This document shows, one piece after another, positions 33,625 to 42,135 of a stretch of DNA of 64,000 nt. Location: the IMG/VR virus record IMGVR_UViG_3300017991_005544, positions 1 through 64,000 of that record; one strand, 5' to 3'. A model generated the notes under the pieces. It had not been told where the DNA came from. It did no database searches and saw only the letters and a program-made list of their open reading frames with translations. Source of the stretch: a virus. Position numbers and translations under genes: made by a program. Numbering within the stretch: position 1 is the stretch's first letter; every line of letters begins with the position of its first letter.

Positions 33625-34085
33625 TTCATTTCTCCCTTCTCCAACAGGTTGCTAAGGTGAGTCCAGATGTCTTCGGCAAAAGCATAGACAAACTCATACT
33701 TCGATGCCTTGTCTTCTTCTTTGTCCAGCTTCCTGTGATGAGGTTCCATCCAGTGGCCTAGTTCGTGAACCAACACGGCCTTTATTTCTTTCGGTTTTGC
33801 GTTTTTCCTGAACCACATGTGGACTTCTTTCGACTGGAACCTGTAGAAGCCCCAGACTCCTCTTTTGTTGATGCTTTTGATGGCATCTTCAAGCGGAAAT
33901 TCCCATCCCTTACCATCTGGGGTGTGACCAGAAATAACTCCTTTCTTTTTGAATTTTTCCGTTTCACTAGCGAACTCCAACAGGATGCTCCGGGCCGTCG
34001 GCCATACCACAAGCGTCATGTTGACAGGAAGATCCTTACTGCCTTCGATCTCCTGAGTAAATTCGAGTGTATAGCCTTTTCTCAT
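33621..34085 (-). CDS. Zincin-like metalloprotease fold protein
   Basis: 154 residues from ATG 34085; the frame extends to 34124 but that part overlaps the HNH gene. The site is VLVHELGHWMEPHH (H-E-x-x-H) followed by acidic helices (KLDKEEDKASKYEF), with a possible third ligand from E or H. Upstream part is beta-rich. Likely a small phage metallopeptidase or a zinc-binding remnant of one; the substrate is unknown. Confidence 0.6.
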   Translation of the reverse strand: MRKGYTLEFTQEIEGSKDLPVNMTLVVWPTARSILLEFASETEKFKKKGVISGHTPDGKGWEFPLEDAIKSINKRGVWGFYRFQSKEVHMWFRKNAKPKEIKAVLVHELGHWMEPHHRKLDKEEDKASKYEFVYAFAEDIWTHLSNLLEKGEMK

Positions 34086-34471
34086 CTGGATTTCCTTGGA
34101 TTTCTCATTCCTCGCATATCCCACTTTAATCTTTCAGCTTCTGATTTTGTTCTTTTCAATCCTAAATCTTTCATTACGTTTTCGATTTTTCTTTTATTAA
34201 CTTTTAAGATTTCTGAAATGTGTCTTATTGAGTATCCTTCTTCTAGCATTGACTTAACATCACTTCCAAAAATCTTAACATTTTTCTTTCGTGTAAGTTT
34301 TCCATGTATCCCTCTATGATATGATCCAGAACAAATAATCAAATTATTATGATCATTATTAAAAGGATTTTCGTCTATATGGTGAATCTCTTCATTGGAT
34401 TTTAAGGCCCTACCAAGTATCTTGGGGCCAATGTATCTTCGAATTTTTGTGTGGGATGATCGTCTTTTCAT
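34082..34471 (-). CDS. HNH homing endonuclease
   Basis: 129 residues. HNH core EEIHHIDENPFNNDHNNLII then SYHRGIHG; C-terminal helix-turn-helix (SIRHISEILKVNKRKIENVM) for target binding. Strongly AT-rich compared with both neighbours. It lies 12 bp downstream of the intein-containing reductase gene and overlaps the start of the metalloprotease gene: a likely free-standing homing gene aimed at this locus. Confidence 0.85.
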   Translation of the reverse strand: MKRRSSHTKIRRYIGPKILGRALKSNEEIHHIDENPFNNDHNNLIICSGSYHRGIHGKLTRKKNVKIFGSDVKSMLEEGYSIRHISEILKVNKRKIENVMKDLGLKRTKSEAERLKWDMRGMRNPRKSR

Positions 34472-34483
34472 ACGTGATTATTC

Positions 34484-37411
34484 CTAACTACAATCACTAT
34501 ATCCGCAGTTCCTACAGGTTGAGCATCCGCCCTGTTGCTCGATGGGACCTTGGCACTCTGGGCATGCCCCCCTGATAGGAGTCTGCTGTACAGGGTGTTC
34601 CTTCATGAAGACGCTTTCCAGGACTTGAGCGACTCCATCGGCACAGGATAATACCTTGTTGTTTCCCATTCCTCTTGGAAGATGACAACTGATTCCTCGA
34701 AGCTGTTTCACGATATGTGACGGGTGGACCCCGCTCCTCAGAGCGAGAGAGACCATTCTTCCCATGGCTTCGCTTTGGCTCGATGCACATCCTCCTGCTT
34801 TACCGACCCTTGTGAAAACTTCGAATGGCTTCCCATTGCCATTCCAGTTGATCGTGACGTACATGGTCCCACAGCTTGTCTCCACCTTTTGCGTCAAGCC
34901 ACTGAGGGCCTGAGGTCTGACCTGAGGTTCGTGGGTATCCTCAGTATCGGGCTTTTTGATTTCAATCCCCTTCTCCAACACTTGTTCCTCCCGGCTCTTG
35001 TCCCGATAGATTGTGATTCCCTTACATCCTGCATTGTAAGCCGTCCTGTATGCATTGATAACATCCTCTACAGTTGAGTCACGAGTCATGTTTATCGTTT
35101 TGCTTACCGAATTACACGTGTAGGCCTGGAATGCCGCCTGCATGTTGATGTGCCACTCCGGGTCAATCTCATGCGAAGTTTTGAAGATGGACCTGATTTT
35201 TCGGTATGTGTCTCCACCATCAGGTAGCATGGGCAAATAACCGGCTTCGATTATTTTCTGTTTGAGTTCCGGCCTTTCAATCCATTTGACCCGGTCAAGG
35301 TGCTCGACAAGATCTTGGTTGAAATACTCAAACTCGGCCCCGTCAAGAACATTCATCTTCCTGTACGCAAGTGCGAACAAAGGCTCGATGCCGCTCGAGC
35401 ATCCGGCAATCATACTGATGGTCCCGGTGGGCGCAATGGTCGTGAGGGTGGCATTCCTTCTCTTGTTGATCATGAGCTTGTCTGCATCATACAGTTCGAA
35501 CGCATCGTACTGGTTTGCAAGCTCTTCACTCCTGATGATTGCCCTTGTCTTGATCGTTTCCATTACGGTGCAGGCCAGCTTGACGGCCCCTTGACTCTCG
35601 TACGGTATCCCCATCTTGATCAGAGCATCGGCCCATCCCATGATACCGATGCCAATCTTCCTGGTCCTCATGGTTGTGTCTTTGATGGTTCTGGTAGGAA
35701 ACACATTCACATCGATGACGGAGTCGAGAAAATCGACAATTGTCTCGACAGTACTTTGCAGGTGACCGAAGTTGATTTTGCCATCATCCATGATGAACCG
35801 GGTGAGATTGATACTGGCAAGGTTGCAGGATTCAAACGGCAGGAGAGGCTGTTCTCCGCAGGGATTTGTTGCTTCAATTTCTCCCAGGGGAGCCAGTGCC
35901 GTGTTGTTGATCCTGTCGATGAAGATGATGCCTGGATCTCCCGTGGTCCAGGCTTCTGTGGCGATCATCTCGAAGACCGTCTTGGCATCGAGTTCGGTTT
36001 CGACTTGCTTGGTCCTGGGGTTGATGATCTTGTATGTGGTGCCCCGCTCCAGGGCTTCCATGAATTCATCCGTGATTGCAACCGACGTGTTGAAATTGTT
36101 GAAACTCTTGCCGTCGTGCTTGCATTTGATGAAATCCAGGATGTCGGGGTGATCGCAATTATGAACAAAAACCCCATTGGCTGAAAAATTATGGTATTCA
36201 GCTAATGAAATATCATAAACCTCTTTAGCGACCCCAAATTCCTCAACCTTAATGACTCTATGATTACTTATCCGACGGTTTTTGTTCCATGGTGTTTTAC
36301 CGAGTTTAGCCTTTGCCATTTTTTCTTTCCATGCTAAGGCCTTGTCAACACCATAAACTTCTTCAAGTGTTTTTCCTTTTCTCTTTGATGATTCTATTTC
36401 TCTAGCTACGTTGAGATTGTCATTGTGTTTTTTTGCATGATCTGATCTAGTCAAAACTTCTATGTTTGATGGATCATTATCAAGATAATCTTCATTTTTG
36501 TGATGAGCATTTAACTCGTAAGAGACATTGAATCCAAGGATGTCTCTAGCAATAGCTCTATGCTCAAAAATAGCCTTGCCTCCGCTGCACTTTATCAGCC
36601 TTCTATGGTGCTTGCCATGTTTTCTTATGCTCTTAAAAAAGGCCATCAGACTATCGCCAAGTATCAATGATGATGCTTCCTTGTATTTCCCATTGCTCAA
36701 CATGAATCTGTGATCGGGAGTACAATCGACAAAATCATCATTATCAAACCAAACCCTCACCATTTTCCTATTTGTATCGGACACAAAAATCCTTTTGGCC
36801 TTTGTAATGTGGATTTCTCTAGTGTTTGGATCGCACGAATAAACATAAGGCTGTTGTCCGACCAAATCTTTTATTTTGATTTTGCCATTTATTGTGTTGA
36901 TCAAGGTTTCGCCATCAAGGCAACGCAAAACAGCCATGTTGGCTCCCCGTCGTTTTCCTCCCTGTTTGATCGTTTCGGTCGTGGCGTTGAAGACCTGCAT
37001 GAAACTAAGGGGGCCCGAAGAGATTCCATGGGTCTTCTTCACGATGTCCCCGGCAGGCCGGAGCCTCGAGAATGAAAAGCCGGTTCCGCCACCGGCCTTC
37101 TGGACCAGGGCCTGGGTCTTGGCCGCATCCATGATGCCGGTGATCGAATCAGGGATCGGGATCACAAAGCAGGCACTGAGCATACCGAGGTCAGTTCCGG
37201 CATTCATCAGGGTCGGACTGTTCGGCAGGAACTCGAGGTTTCGCATTGCCTCAAGAAACCGATCCATATCTGTCCCGTTTCTGGCTACAGACTTCGCAAC
37301 CCGGAGGAACATTTGATCAGGATCTTCGACGATTTCTCCATCATCGTTTCTCAAGAGGTATCGTCGTCCAAGAACACGAAGGGCCGTGTCACTGAGGATG
37401 GTGTGTGACAT
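34484..37411 (-). CDS. nrdJ: Class II (B12-dependent) ribonucleotide reductase with intein
   Basis: 975 codons; about 720 residues after intein removal, normal for NrdJ. Marks: LPNSPTLMNAG, GMLSACFVIP (first redox Cys), catalytic NPCGEQPLLPFESCNLASIN (N-C-E triad), FPTRTIKDTT, TLTTIAPTGTISMIAGCSSGIEP, and the C-terminal redox/zinc tail CPECQG, CSTCRNCGYSDC. Makes dNDPs or dNTPs using adenosylcobalamin, with or without oxygen. The intein interrupts the sequence at MAVLR/CDHPD. The host must supply or the phage must help supply B12; note the CobT/CobS-like pair nearby. Confidence 0.93.
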   Translation of the reverse strand: MSHTILSDTALRVLGRRYLLRNDDGEIVEDPDQMFLRVAKSVARNGTDMDRFLEAMRNLEFLPNSPTLMNAGTDLGMLSACFVIPIPDSITGIMDAAKTQALVQKAGGGTGFSFSRLRPAGDIVKKTHGISSGPLSFMQVFNATTETIKQGGKRRGANMAVLRCLDGETLINTINGKIKIKDLVGQQPYVYSCDPNTREIHITKAKRIFVSDTNRKMVRVWFDNDDFVDCTPDHRFMLSNGKYKEASSLILGDSLMAFFKSIRKHGKHHRRLIKCSGGKAIFEHRAIARDILGFNVSYELNAHHKNEDYLDNDPSNIEVLTRSDHAKKHNDNLNVAREIESSKRKGKTLEEVYGVDKALAWKEKMAKAKLGKTPWNKNRRISNHRVIKVEEFGVAKEVYDISLAEYHNFSANGVFVHNCDHPDILDFIKCKHDGKSFNNFNTSVAITDEFMEALERGTTYKIINPRTKQVETELDAKTVFEMIATEAWTTGDPGIIFIDRINNTALAPLGEIEATNPCGEQPLLPFESCNLASINLTRFIMDDGKINFGHLQSTVETIVDFLDSVIDVNVFPTRTIKDTTMRTRKIGIGIMGWADALIKMGIPYESQGAVKLACTVMETIKTRAIIRSEELANQYDAFELYDADKLMINKRRNATLTTIAPTGTISMIAGCSSGIEPLFALAYRKMNVLDGAEFEYFNQDLVEHLDRVKWIERPELKQKIIEAGYLPMLPDGGDTYRKIRSIFKTSHEIDPEWHINMQAAFQAYTCNSVSKTINMTRDSTVEDVINAYRTAYNAGCKGITIYRDKSREEQVLEKGIEIKKPDTEDTHEPQVRPQALSGLTQKVETSCGTMYVTINWNGNGKPFEVFTRVGKAGGCASSQSEAMGRMVSLALRSGVHPSHIVKQLRGISCHLPRGMGNNKVLSCADGVAQVLESVFMKEHPVQQTPIRGACPECQGPIEQQGGCSTCRNCGYSDCS
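36158..36922 (-). mobile_element. Intein in ribonucleotide reductase, with HNH domain
   Basis: 255 residues, from Cys 164 to Asn 418 of the precursor. N-terminal splicing block CLDGETLINT, block B VDCTPDHRFML, C-terminal VYDISLAEYHNFSANGVFVHN in pieces, ending H-N with Cys as the next extein residue. Inside is an HNH homing nuclease: ELNAHHKNEDYLDNDPSNIE and SDHAKKHN. The DNA is AT-rich against the extein. All residues needed for protein splicing appear present. Confidence 0.92.
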
Positions 37412-37440
37412 CTTTATTCTCCCGATTCCCCGCTTATTGC

Positions 37441-37791
37441 TTAATTGATCGGTATGTCTTTTCCGGCTTTTCTGTATTGTTCCACGAGGGCCGCTTCATT
37501 GATGGCAGGGTTCTGGAAGCCGCAGACGAGCCCTTCCTTGAACATCCTGTCCTGAAGCTTCACCAAATCTACCATGTTCATCAAATTCAATGCAAGTGAT
37601 TCTCTCTGCCAGGCCAAGATCTTCAAAAACTTTCTAACGAGAACAATGACCTTCACCTTTTTCTTGAAGGCAGCGAACCCGGTGATCTTTTCTTCCTCGC
37701 AGATTTTGGTCCCGACCTTCCATGCATTGATGAGTCTTTCGAGCTTGCCCATGCCATCATGAACAATGATGCCGGTGTCAATGGTATGCAT
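37441..37791 (-). CDS. Unknown protein
   Basis: 116 residues from ATG 37791. Helical: GKLERLINAWKVGTKICEEE, VKVIVLVRKFLKILAWQRES, LALNLMNMVDLVKLQ. Not recognised. Overlaps the gene above by 14 bp. Confidence 0.45.
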   Translation of the reverse strand: MHTIDTGIIVHDGMGKLERLINAWKVGTKICEEEKITGFAAFKKKVKVIVLVRKFLKILAWQRESLALNLMNMVDLVKLQDRMFKEGLVCGFQNPAINEAALVEQYRKAGKDIPIN

Positions 37792-38107
37792 CCTTGATCT
37801 CCACGATTTCGGTTTCAAACCAAAATCTCATCTCTCGACCATCCTCGGTTTCGATCGGAATCGATCCCTCACGCATGAACGTGAGGAACTCGGCCTCAAA
37901 TTGTTCTGCATCCTGTTTGTCATTGAACGTGAGAGAAATGTAACGCCGCCTCGGCCATTCAGAATAGATGATCTCGAGGCTTCCTCCGTGTTTGCCATCG
38001 TCGAAGGCCCTGGGGTAGTGACGGAACGCAATCTCACTGGCTACATCAAGGGAAAGGATGTGGAATCTGTCTCCCGCCTCGGTCCTCAGGATCATGATTC
38101 TTCTCAT
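37778..38107 (-). CDS. Unknown small protein
   Basis: 109 residues; beta-rich first half (IMILRTEAGDRFHILSLD, RRRYISLTFNDKQDAEQF). Lies between a repressor-like gene and the gene above the reductase. Not recognised. Confidence 0.4.
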   Translation of the reverse strand: MRRIMILRTEAGDRFHILSLDVASEIAFRHYPRAFDDGKHGGSLEIIYSEWPRRRYISLTFNDKQDAEQFEAEFLTFMREGSIPIETEDGREMRFWFETEIVEIKDAYH

Positions 38108-38400
38108 CGGTCTGATTTCCTCTTGATCTTGTATTGGGCCAGCATGATCACGTCTGTCGGCATGATCTGGATAGCATATCCTTCCCGGTCAATCAGGTAG
38201 CTGCACCGCATCGAGAACTTGTCTTCAATGATCGGTCTCCACTTTCTCGGGACCTTCCGGTATCCTGATTCGACGTGGCAATAAGCAGATTTGCTGACCC
38301 CCATCATCTTGGAGGCCTTATCCACGCTCATGCCGCTTGAAAGCCTCAGGGCCTTCAATAACGTGATGCAGAGAGAAGCCTTTTTTGGTGCTCGGTCCAC
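38104..38400 (-). CDS. Helix-turn-helix regulator (XRE-like)
   Basis: 98 residues. The segment LRLSSGMSVDKASKMMGVSK then SAYCHVESGYRKVP is a Cro/CI-type helix-turn-helix. The only recognisable phage-type repressor in the window, hence a candidate ligand for the palindromic repeats at 53501-53548, although they are 15 kb away. Confidence 0.65.
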   Translation of the reverse strand: MDRAPKKASLCITLLKALRLSSGMSVDKASKMMGVSKSAYCHVESGYRKVPRKWRPIIEDKFSMRCSYLIDREGYAIQIMPTDVIMLAQYKIKRKSDR

Positions 38401-38416
38401 GGATCACCTTCCGCTA

Positions 38417-38968
38417 TCATTCATCCTTGTCGAGGTCGAGAGCGTTGGACAGCATGATGCAGCAGAGCGTCCCGAGATCCACGATTCTCTTGAGGGCCCT
38501 GACATCATCCATGTTGAGTTCGAAGCTGACACCCGGCAGCGTGATGCTCTTTTTCTCGCCAGACACACGGGGGGTGCTTTTCGGCTTGGCCTTCGGAGGC
38601 TCCGGTTCTTCTTCGGGCTCGGTCGGTTCCGGTTCTTCTTCTGGTTCGGTCGGTTCCGGTTCTTCTTCGGGCGATTCGTCGGTCGATTCTTCTTCAGGCT
38701 CTGCCTCGGGTTCTGCCTCTGGCTCCGTCTTTGCCTTAGCCTTCGGCTTCGTCTCTTCTTTTTCTTCCGGCTCCTCAGGAGGCAGATCAGCCTTCAGACT
38801 TTTGGCAAGCTCCTCGGTTTTCTTTTCGCATTCTTCGGCGGCTGCACAGATCTTGCAGTCATCATCGGTGGGCTCAAACTGGCCGAAGAGCTTGCAACTG
38901 ATTTTCTTGGCGGGTTTCTTGGTTTCTTCCTGGGGGGTCTCTTCTTCTTCACGTCTCTGTCTTGCCAT
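38417..38968 (-). CDS. Acidic repeat protein with Cys site
   Basis: 183 residues. An N-terminal Cys group (CKLFG...DDDCKICAAAEECE), a long Glu/Pro repeat (EPTEPEEEPEPTEPEEEPEP in several copies, with EAEPEAEPE before), and a folded hydrophobic C-terminus (VRALKRIVDLGTLCCIMLSN). Repeats are nearly identical at the DNA level (about 27 to 30 bp), so copy number may vary. Function unknown. Confidence 0.5.
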   Translation of the reverse strand: MARQRREEEETPQEETKKPAKKISCKLFGQFEPTDDDCKICAAAEECEKKTEELAKSLKADLPPEEPEEKEETKPKAKAKTEPEAEPEAEPEEESTDESPEEEPEPTEPEEEPEPTEPEEEPEPPKAKPKSTPRVSGEKKSITLPGVSFELNMDDVRALKRIVDLGTLCCIMLSNALDLDKDE

Positions 38969-39000
38969 AATCGTACTCCTTCTTGGTGGGATTATCTGGC

Positions 39001-39999
39001 CTATTCGGTCATGATACCTTTTAGTTTTGATCTTGTCGAGTATAAATCGGTGACGGTCCTTCTGGCCCCCATGAGCCTCAGGAACTCGTCATCCGGGATG
39101 GAATCCGGGTCTTGGTCTTCCTCCTGGATGACCGCCACCGACAATACCTTACCCTCGATGAACTTCATGTTTTTCAAATGGCGTTTGAATCCTGACTCCC
39201 CTACATCCCCGTCCAACATGAACGTGATCTCGGGGAACCGGCATTCTGACAGCAGGAGGGCTTGATTTCGGCTCAAAAACGAGCCCAACAGGGCAACCGA
39301 GGGGTAACCCCGCCCCAAGACCCTAAGGCAGTCAAAGATGCCCTCCACGACCACGAGAGGCCTATTCTCGAATTCCTCGGGCCCCTGGGTATTCATCCGG
39401 TCGTACCAGTAGATCATCCGGTCGTTCATACCGCCCGGCGGATTCAAGGTTTTGGGCTTCTGACCCGTGGCAGAATAGGCCACAAAGCTCCTGTTCCCGT
39501 CACATCGGAACGGAAAGATCAGCCTGCCGTTGTATTTGCCCCCGTTGCAGACCCGGATGCCTGCCCGGAAGGCCAGGCCGAACGGGACCTGCCGGTCCTT
39601 CAGGAAAACCGGAAATGCCGATTCCGAAATGAGCTTCGAGGTCGGAGGCGGCTGAATCAAGATCTTCATCCCGAGGGTGTTCTGGAGTTCGTAGTGGAAT
39701 CCCTCGACGCTCTTGAGATGTTCCTTGATATCCTCGATGACCGGGACATCCGGCATCTCCTCTTCCATGAGCCTCTGGGCTTCCCTGGCGGTCGTCTTCC
39801 TGACGATCGAGACCAACACGACCAGGTTTCCAGTGACACCACATCGATGGCAGATCCACAGGCCGGTCCTCGTGTTGAAGTACAGGTGATTGGTCGGATT
39901 GGGGCACTCAGGATCCACGCAATCCATGATGACTTCGTCCGAGTTGGTCGGCTTGTAATCAAGCCTCAGGCGTTTCAGAATCGGTAACAGGTTCTTCAT
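39001..39999 (-). CDS. DNA primase (DnaG-type zinc finger and TOPRIM)
   Basis: 332 residues. N-terminal zinc site: CVDPECPNPTNHLYFN, CHRCGVTG. TOPRIM features: RLIFPFRCDG, PLVVVEGIFDCLRV (Glu), ALLGSFLS, ITFMLDGDVGESGF (D-x-D). Synthesises RNA primers for the replicase. Overlaps the gene above by 41 bp, with the zinc finger coding region sharing DNA with that gene's end. Confidence 0.85.
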   Translation of the reverse strand: MKNLLPILKRLRLDYKPTNSDEVIMDCVDPECPNPTNHLYFNTRTGLWICHRCGVTGNLVVLVSIVRKTTAREAQRLMEEEMPDVPVIEDIKEHLKSVEGFHYELQNTLGMKILIQPPPTSKLISESAFPVFLKDRQVPFGLAFRAGIRVCNGGKYNGRLIFPFRCDGNRSFVAYSATGQKPKTLNPPGGMNDRMIYWYDRMNTQGPEEFENRPLVVVEGIFDCLRVLGRGYPSVALLGSFLSRNQALLLSECRFPEITFMLDGDVGESGFKRHLKNMKFIEGKVLSVAVIQEEDQDPDSIPDDEFLRLMGARRTVTDLYSTRSKLKGIMTE

Positions 40000-41674
40000 T
40001 TTGCTTCACCCACACCGTGAGTCTGCCGTATCGTGATTCAAACAAATCGATGACTTCGCCTTCCTTCAGGTCAGGTTCTGTCTCTTCCACCAGGTGATAG
40101 GTCGGGAACCCTTCGAAGACCTCCATGATGGCCGGTCGATCCAGTTCGCTTGACAAATAGCTGGCCGTGAAACTCGAACGCACTGCGTTCGCTTTTCTTC
40201 CTTTTAGGGTCGGGGCATCACCAACAAAGATGATGAGCTTTCCGCCCGGTCTCAAGTATCTGTCGGCCCGGAGCACAAAGTCTCTGAGATCGTCAGGTGT
40301 GTTCAGAGCGAAACTACAGACGATGAAATCGAGGGGGTTATCCTGTTTGAATTCATCACTGAAGAAATTCCCCACTTCATCTGGATCCATCATGGGGTCG
40401 ACATCGATCTTCTTTATGTCGATGTCTTCAGGATACCGATGATAACCACAGCCGACATCGAGACCCTTGCCCACCATGTGTTTCTTCACGACATCGTAGA
40501 CTTGATGAAAGATGCTGCCCATCATGCCTTTGATTTCCGGGATGCTGACTCCCTGGACCTTGTTCATCAGGTACTCGACGGCAAAACAAATCTTCTGTGG
40601 GTCGAGCAATGAGAAACAAGGCGATGGGTCCCCCTTGGGGCACGGATCACTATCGTGGACAAAACAAGGAGCACATACCGGGCATGCGTTCAGGCCGATG
40701 GCATGGTGGTAGTACTTCATCCTGAGGACTGCCGGGAACGGCCCGTAGAGACCAATGACCGGCACCCTCAGGCCCCCGGCGATATGGATCATGGCACTGT
40801 CCGGTGCGATAATAACGTCACAATGACTCGCAACAGCCATCGAGGTCTTCAGACTCATGGCATTGGCAGGCCCATCGATGATCCTGTTCGGTGCGTTCTC
40901 TTTGAATCCCTCGACGATCGGCCCCGTAATGTTTACCTGGGCTTCAGAACCAAACAACACGATCTTGATCTTCTCATTCCTCATCAGCATGTCCATCACG
41001 TCGATGAGTTTCTGGTATGGGTAGGTCCTGATCGGGGTACTGGTTGCGATCTGGATACCGATCAGGATGTCTTCCTTCGTGACCTTGTGTCGTTGTAGGA
41101 ATTCTTCGGCGGATTTCCTTTCAGGTTCCGTGAGGAAAACATCAGGAAGTTTCTCTCTGGCCGGGATCTTGGTGAAGTCAAATCCAAACTTGTTGAGAAA
41201 CAGGTCATAGGCATTCAGTTGTTCGGCCTTCGGATTCCCTTCGATGATTTGTTCGAACATGAGGTGATAGTCGACGCTCTCCAGGAGACTCTGGTCGAGA
41301 GGGAGTTGATGCAGGAAATCGATGTAGAAGACATCCTTGTAAAGATCCATGTATTTCCCACCAACCGCAACATGAAGCTTGCAGTCAGGATACAGTTTTC
41401 TCAGCAACCGAAGGGGTGGCATCATGAACATGAGATCTCCAATGCCGCCATGTCTCCAGACCAGCAAGGATTTCCCATTAAGATCCTGGCCTCGATACTC
41501 GTTATAGTACCTGCCGAGTCCATGGATCCTGTTGATGTGGGTCGGCATGAGCTTCGAGAGTTGCTGGACAATCATCTCGTTCACCAGGTAGAATTTGCCG
41601 GGCTTCAGGGCCTTGGCCCAGGGAGTGCCCCGCTCCATCACGATTCCTTCACGTACGACCTCTATGAATTTCAT
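39959..41674 (-). CDS. Glycosyltransferase family 9 fused to SAM methyltransferase
   Basis: 571 residues. Residues about 65-380 are a GT9 (heptosyltransferase-like) GT-B enzyme: LLVWRHGGIGDLMFMMPPLR in pieces, ILIGIQIATSTPIRTYP, IKIVLFGSEAQ, VASHCDVIIAPDSAMIHIAG, VPVIGLYGP. Residues about 400-560 are a class I methyltransferase: KGLDVGCGYHRYPEDI, IVCSFALNTPDDL, YLRPGGKLIIFV. Glycosyltransferase plus methyltransferase in one chain suggests building a methylated sugar on an acceptor. It lies in the replication block, away from the glycan cluster, so it may act on DNA bases or envelope glycans. Confidence 0.8.
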   Translation of the reverse strand: MKFIEVVREGIVMERGTPWAKALKPGKFYLVNEMIVQQLSKLMPTHINRIHGLGRYYNEYRGQDLNGKSLLVWRHGGIGDLMFMMPPLRLLRKLYPDCKLHVAVGGKYMDLYKDVFYIDFLHQLPLDQSLLESVDYHLMFEQIIEGNPKAEQLNAYDLFLNKFGFDFTKIPAREKLPDVFLTEPERKSAEEFLQRHKVTKEDILIGIQIATSTPIRTYPYQKLIDVMDMLMRNEKIKIVLFGSEAQVNITGPIVEGFKENAPNRIIDGPANAMSLKTSMAVASHCDVIIAPDSAMIHIAGGLRVPVIGLYGPFPAVLRMKYYHHAIGLNACPVCAPCFVHDSDPCPKGDPSPCFSLLDPQKICFAVEYLMNKVQGVSIPEIKGMMGSIFHQVYDVVKKHMVGKGLDVGCGYHRYPEDIDIKKIDVDPMMDPDEVGNFFSDEFKQDNPLDFIVCSFALNTPDDLRDFVLRADRYLRPGGKLIIFVGDAPTLKGRKANAVRSSFTASYLSSELDRPAIMEVFEGFPTYHLVEETEPDLKEGEVIDLFESRYGRLTVWVKQNEEPVTDSETPEA

Positions 41675-41676
41675 CG

Positions 41677-42135
41677 TTACCCCCTCAGGATGACTGGTTT
41701 CTTGAAGTTCTTGAATTCGTCAAGCGTATTGGGCCTTCTGGGGACCCCGACGTTGAACATATCGATAATCAAGTGACCCTGCATGCGGCCATTCTTGACG
41801 ACCCCGACAACTTCCTCGTAGTACCGACGGTGCTCATCGAGGAATTGCTCCTGAGTGATGAGCTTCATTTCCTTCAGGAGTGTCTGGAGAATAATCTGGT
41901 TTACCCGGAGTTCCTCGAGTTCCCCTTTGAGCTTGTGGTGTTGGTTCAGTCCCTTTAGCTCTGCGTACCGGACCCGGCGTTCGTAGTGCTCCTGAAGCGC
42001 AGCAAGCACAGGCCTCATGGCAGGCGGGACCCGAACTCCCTCGACTGGATTGAAGTCGTCCTTCTGTTTTGCCTTCTTGACCATGACGGGCCTTTTGATC
42101 TTCCCGCCCTTTCTACGATTCTTTCCTCGTGCCAT
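41677..42135 (-). CDS. Basic protein, unknown
   Basis: 152 residues: a basic N-terminus (GKNRRKGGKIKRPVMVKKAK), a coiled coil (LKGELEELRVNQIILQTLLKE), and a C-terminal segment. Between helicase and glycosyltransferase genes and overlapping the helicase start by 1 bp. No family recognised. Confidence 0.45.
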   Translation of the reverse strand: MARGKNRRKGGKIKRPVMVKKAKQKDDFNPVEGVRVPPAMRPVLAALQEHYERRVRYAELKGLNQHHKLKGELEELRVNQIILQTLLKEMKLITQEQFLDEHRRYYEEVVGVVKNGRMQGHLIIDMFNVGVPRRPNTLDEFKNFKKPVILRG

